A stretch of 5,286 bases of DNA from Pseudomonadota bacterium (lineage in GTDB: Bacteria > Pseudomonadota > Gammaproteobacteria > Burkholderiales > Methylophilaceae), in assembly GCA_029549705.1 (NCBI GenBank), contig JAKPIR010000156.1, positions 1 through 5,286 of the forward strand, given 5' to 3'. Position 1 is the first letter of the stretch, and each line of letters begins with the position of its first letter. Position numbers and translations under genes: made by a program. The notes under the pieces are model-generated. The model was not told where the DNA came from, did not search any database, and was given only the letters and a program-made list of their open reading frames with translations. This document shows, one piece after another, positions 4,832-5,286 of this stretch.

Positions 4832-5286
4832 ATGTTTATCATCATCGGGTACATTGTGATATGCGGTGCGGTGTTTGGCGGCTACGCCATGGCAGGCGGC
4901 CACTTGGGGGGCTTATGGCAGCCGCTTGAGGTGGTGATGATTTTTGGCGGTGCGCTCGGGGCTTTTGTGGTGGGTAACGACAGCAAAGCCCTTAAAGCGA
5001 CAGTCAAAGTACTCCCAAGCTTGTTTAAAGGCTCAAAATACAATAAAGCCTTGTATATGGATTTGCTCGCGCTGTTGTTTGAAATTCTTACCAAAATTCG
5101 TAAAGACGGCATGATGTCGATTGAAAACGACATTGAAAACCCTGAAGCCAGCCCACTTTTCAGTAAATATCCCAAAATTACTGCTGATCACCATGTCACT
5201 GATTTTATTACCGATTATTTACGCCTCATGGTGTCTGGCAATATGGATGCCTTCCAAGTTGAAAACCTCATGGATAACGAAATCGA
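4832..5286 (+). CDS. motA: Flagellar stator protein MotA (N-terminal 151 residues, cut by window edge)
   Basis: MotA forms, with MotB, the inner-membrane stator that conducts protons and drives flagellar rotation. The visible 151 residues of an expected 280-290 align closely with E. coli MotA from the first residue: MFIIIGYIVICGAVFGGY (1-18), ALGAFVVGND (41-50), SKYNKALYMDLLALLFEI (68-85) and the cytoplasmic loop ending DYLRLMVSGNMDAF (128-141). Two membrane segments lie at about 1-21 and 32-49. The charged loop residues that contact FliG, Arg90 and Glu98 in E. coli numbering, are both present at the same positions (KIR90, SIE98). The presence of MotA type rather than PomA/MotP suggests a proton-driven motor. 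motB is expected just beyond the window. Confidence 0.97.
   Translation, partial: MFIIIGYIVICGAVFGGYAMAGGHLGGLWQPLEVVMIFGGALGAFVVGNDSKALKATVKVLPSLFKGSKYNKALYMDLLALLFEILTKIRKDGMMSIENDIENPEASPLFSKYPKITADHHVTDFITDYLRLMVSGNMDAFQVENLMDNEI

Noticed and set aside
4882..5175. Minus-strand ORF of 97 codons
   Set aside because: It lies opposite motA, which aligns closely with E. coli MotA throughout.

Overview
The window is a flagellar regulatory and export locus from a Gram-negative, non-enteric proteobacterium. The divergent arrangement flhBA / flhDC, followed by motA, together with FlhD and FlhC proteins that are clearly homologous to but diverged from the E. coli ones, points to a betaproteobacterium. 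Moderate GC and an AT-rich intergenic region would fit a Methylophilaceae-like organism (Methylotenera/Methylophilus type), but that family assignment is an inference without a database search.

Layout. On the minus strand, 2037 to 1 carries flhB and the 5' two-fifths of flhA, overlapping by four bases (ATGA); both encode core membrane components of the flagellar type III export gate. A 672-base, very AT-rich intergenic region (2038-2709) separates them from the plus-strand operon flhD - flhC - membrane-anchored methyltransferase (2710-4508). After a second intergenic region of 323 bases comes the start of motA (4832 to the window end), the stator proton-channel subunit.

Regulation. FlhD and FlhC form the master activator of flagellar genes. 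Two sequences match the flagellar sigma factor (sigma28/FliA) promoter with exact 11-base spacing: TAAAGGTT-N11-GCCGTAAA upstream of motA, as expected for a late gene, and TAAAGTTT-N11-GCCGTAAG inside the flhB-flhD intergenic region, pointing toward flhDC. The second is unexpected. Downstream of it lie a 25-codon ORF with a plausible ribosome binding site, then a perfect 18-bp inverted repeat with a 3-base loop, then flhDC. This could be a FliA-dependent small transcript, or a late-to-early feedback promoter on the master operon.

The third gene of the flhDC operon encodes four predicted membrane segments followed by a cytoplasmic class I SAM-dependent methyltransferase domain. Its pattern resembles the FAM173 (ANTKMT/ATPSCKMT) protein-lysine methyltransferases. 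Its ribosome binding site overlaps the flhC stop codon, so it appears to be made together with the master regulator. Its substrate is unknown and is the main functional puzzle here.
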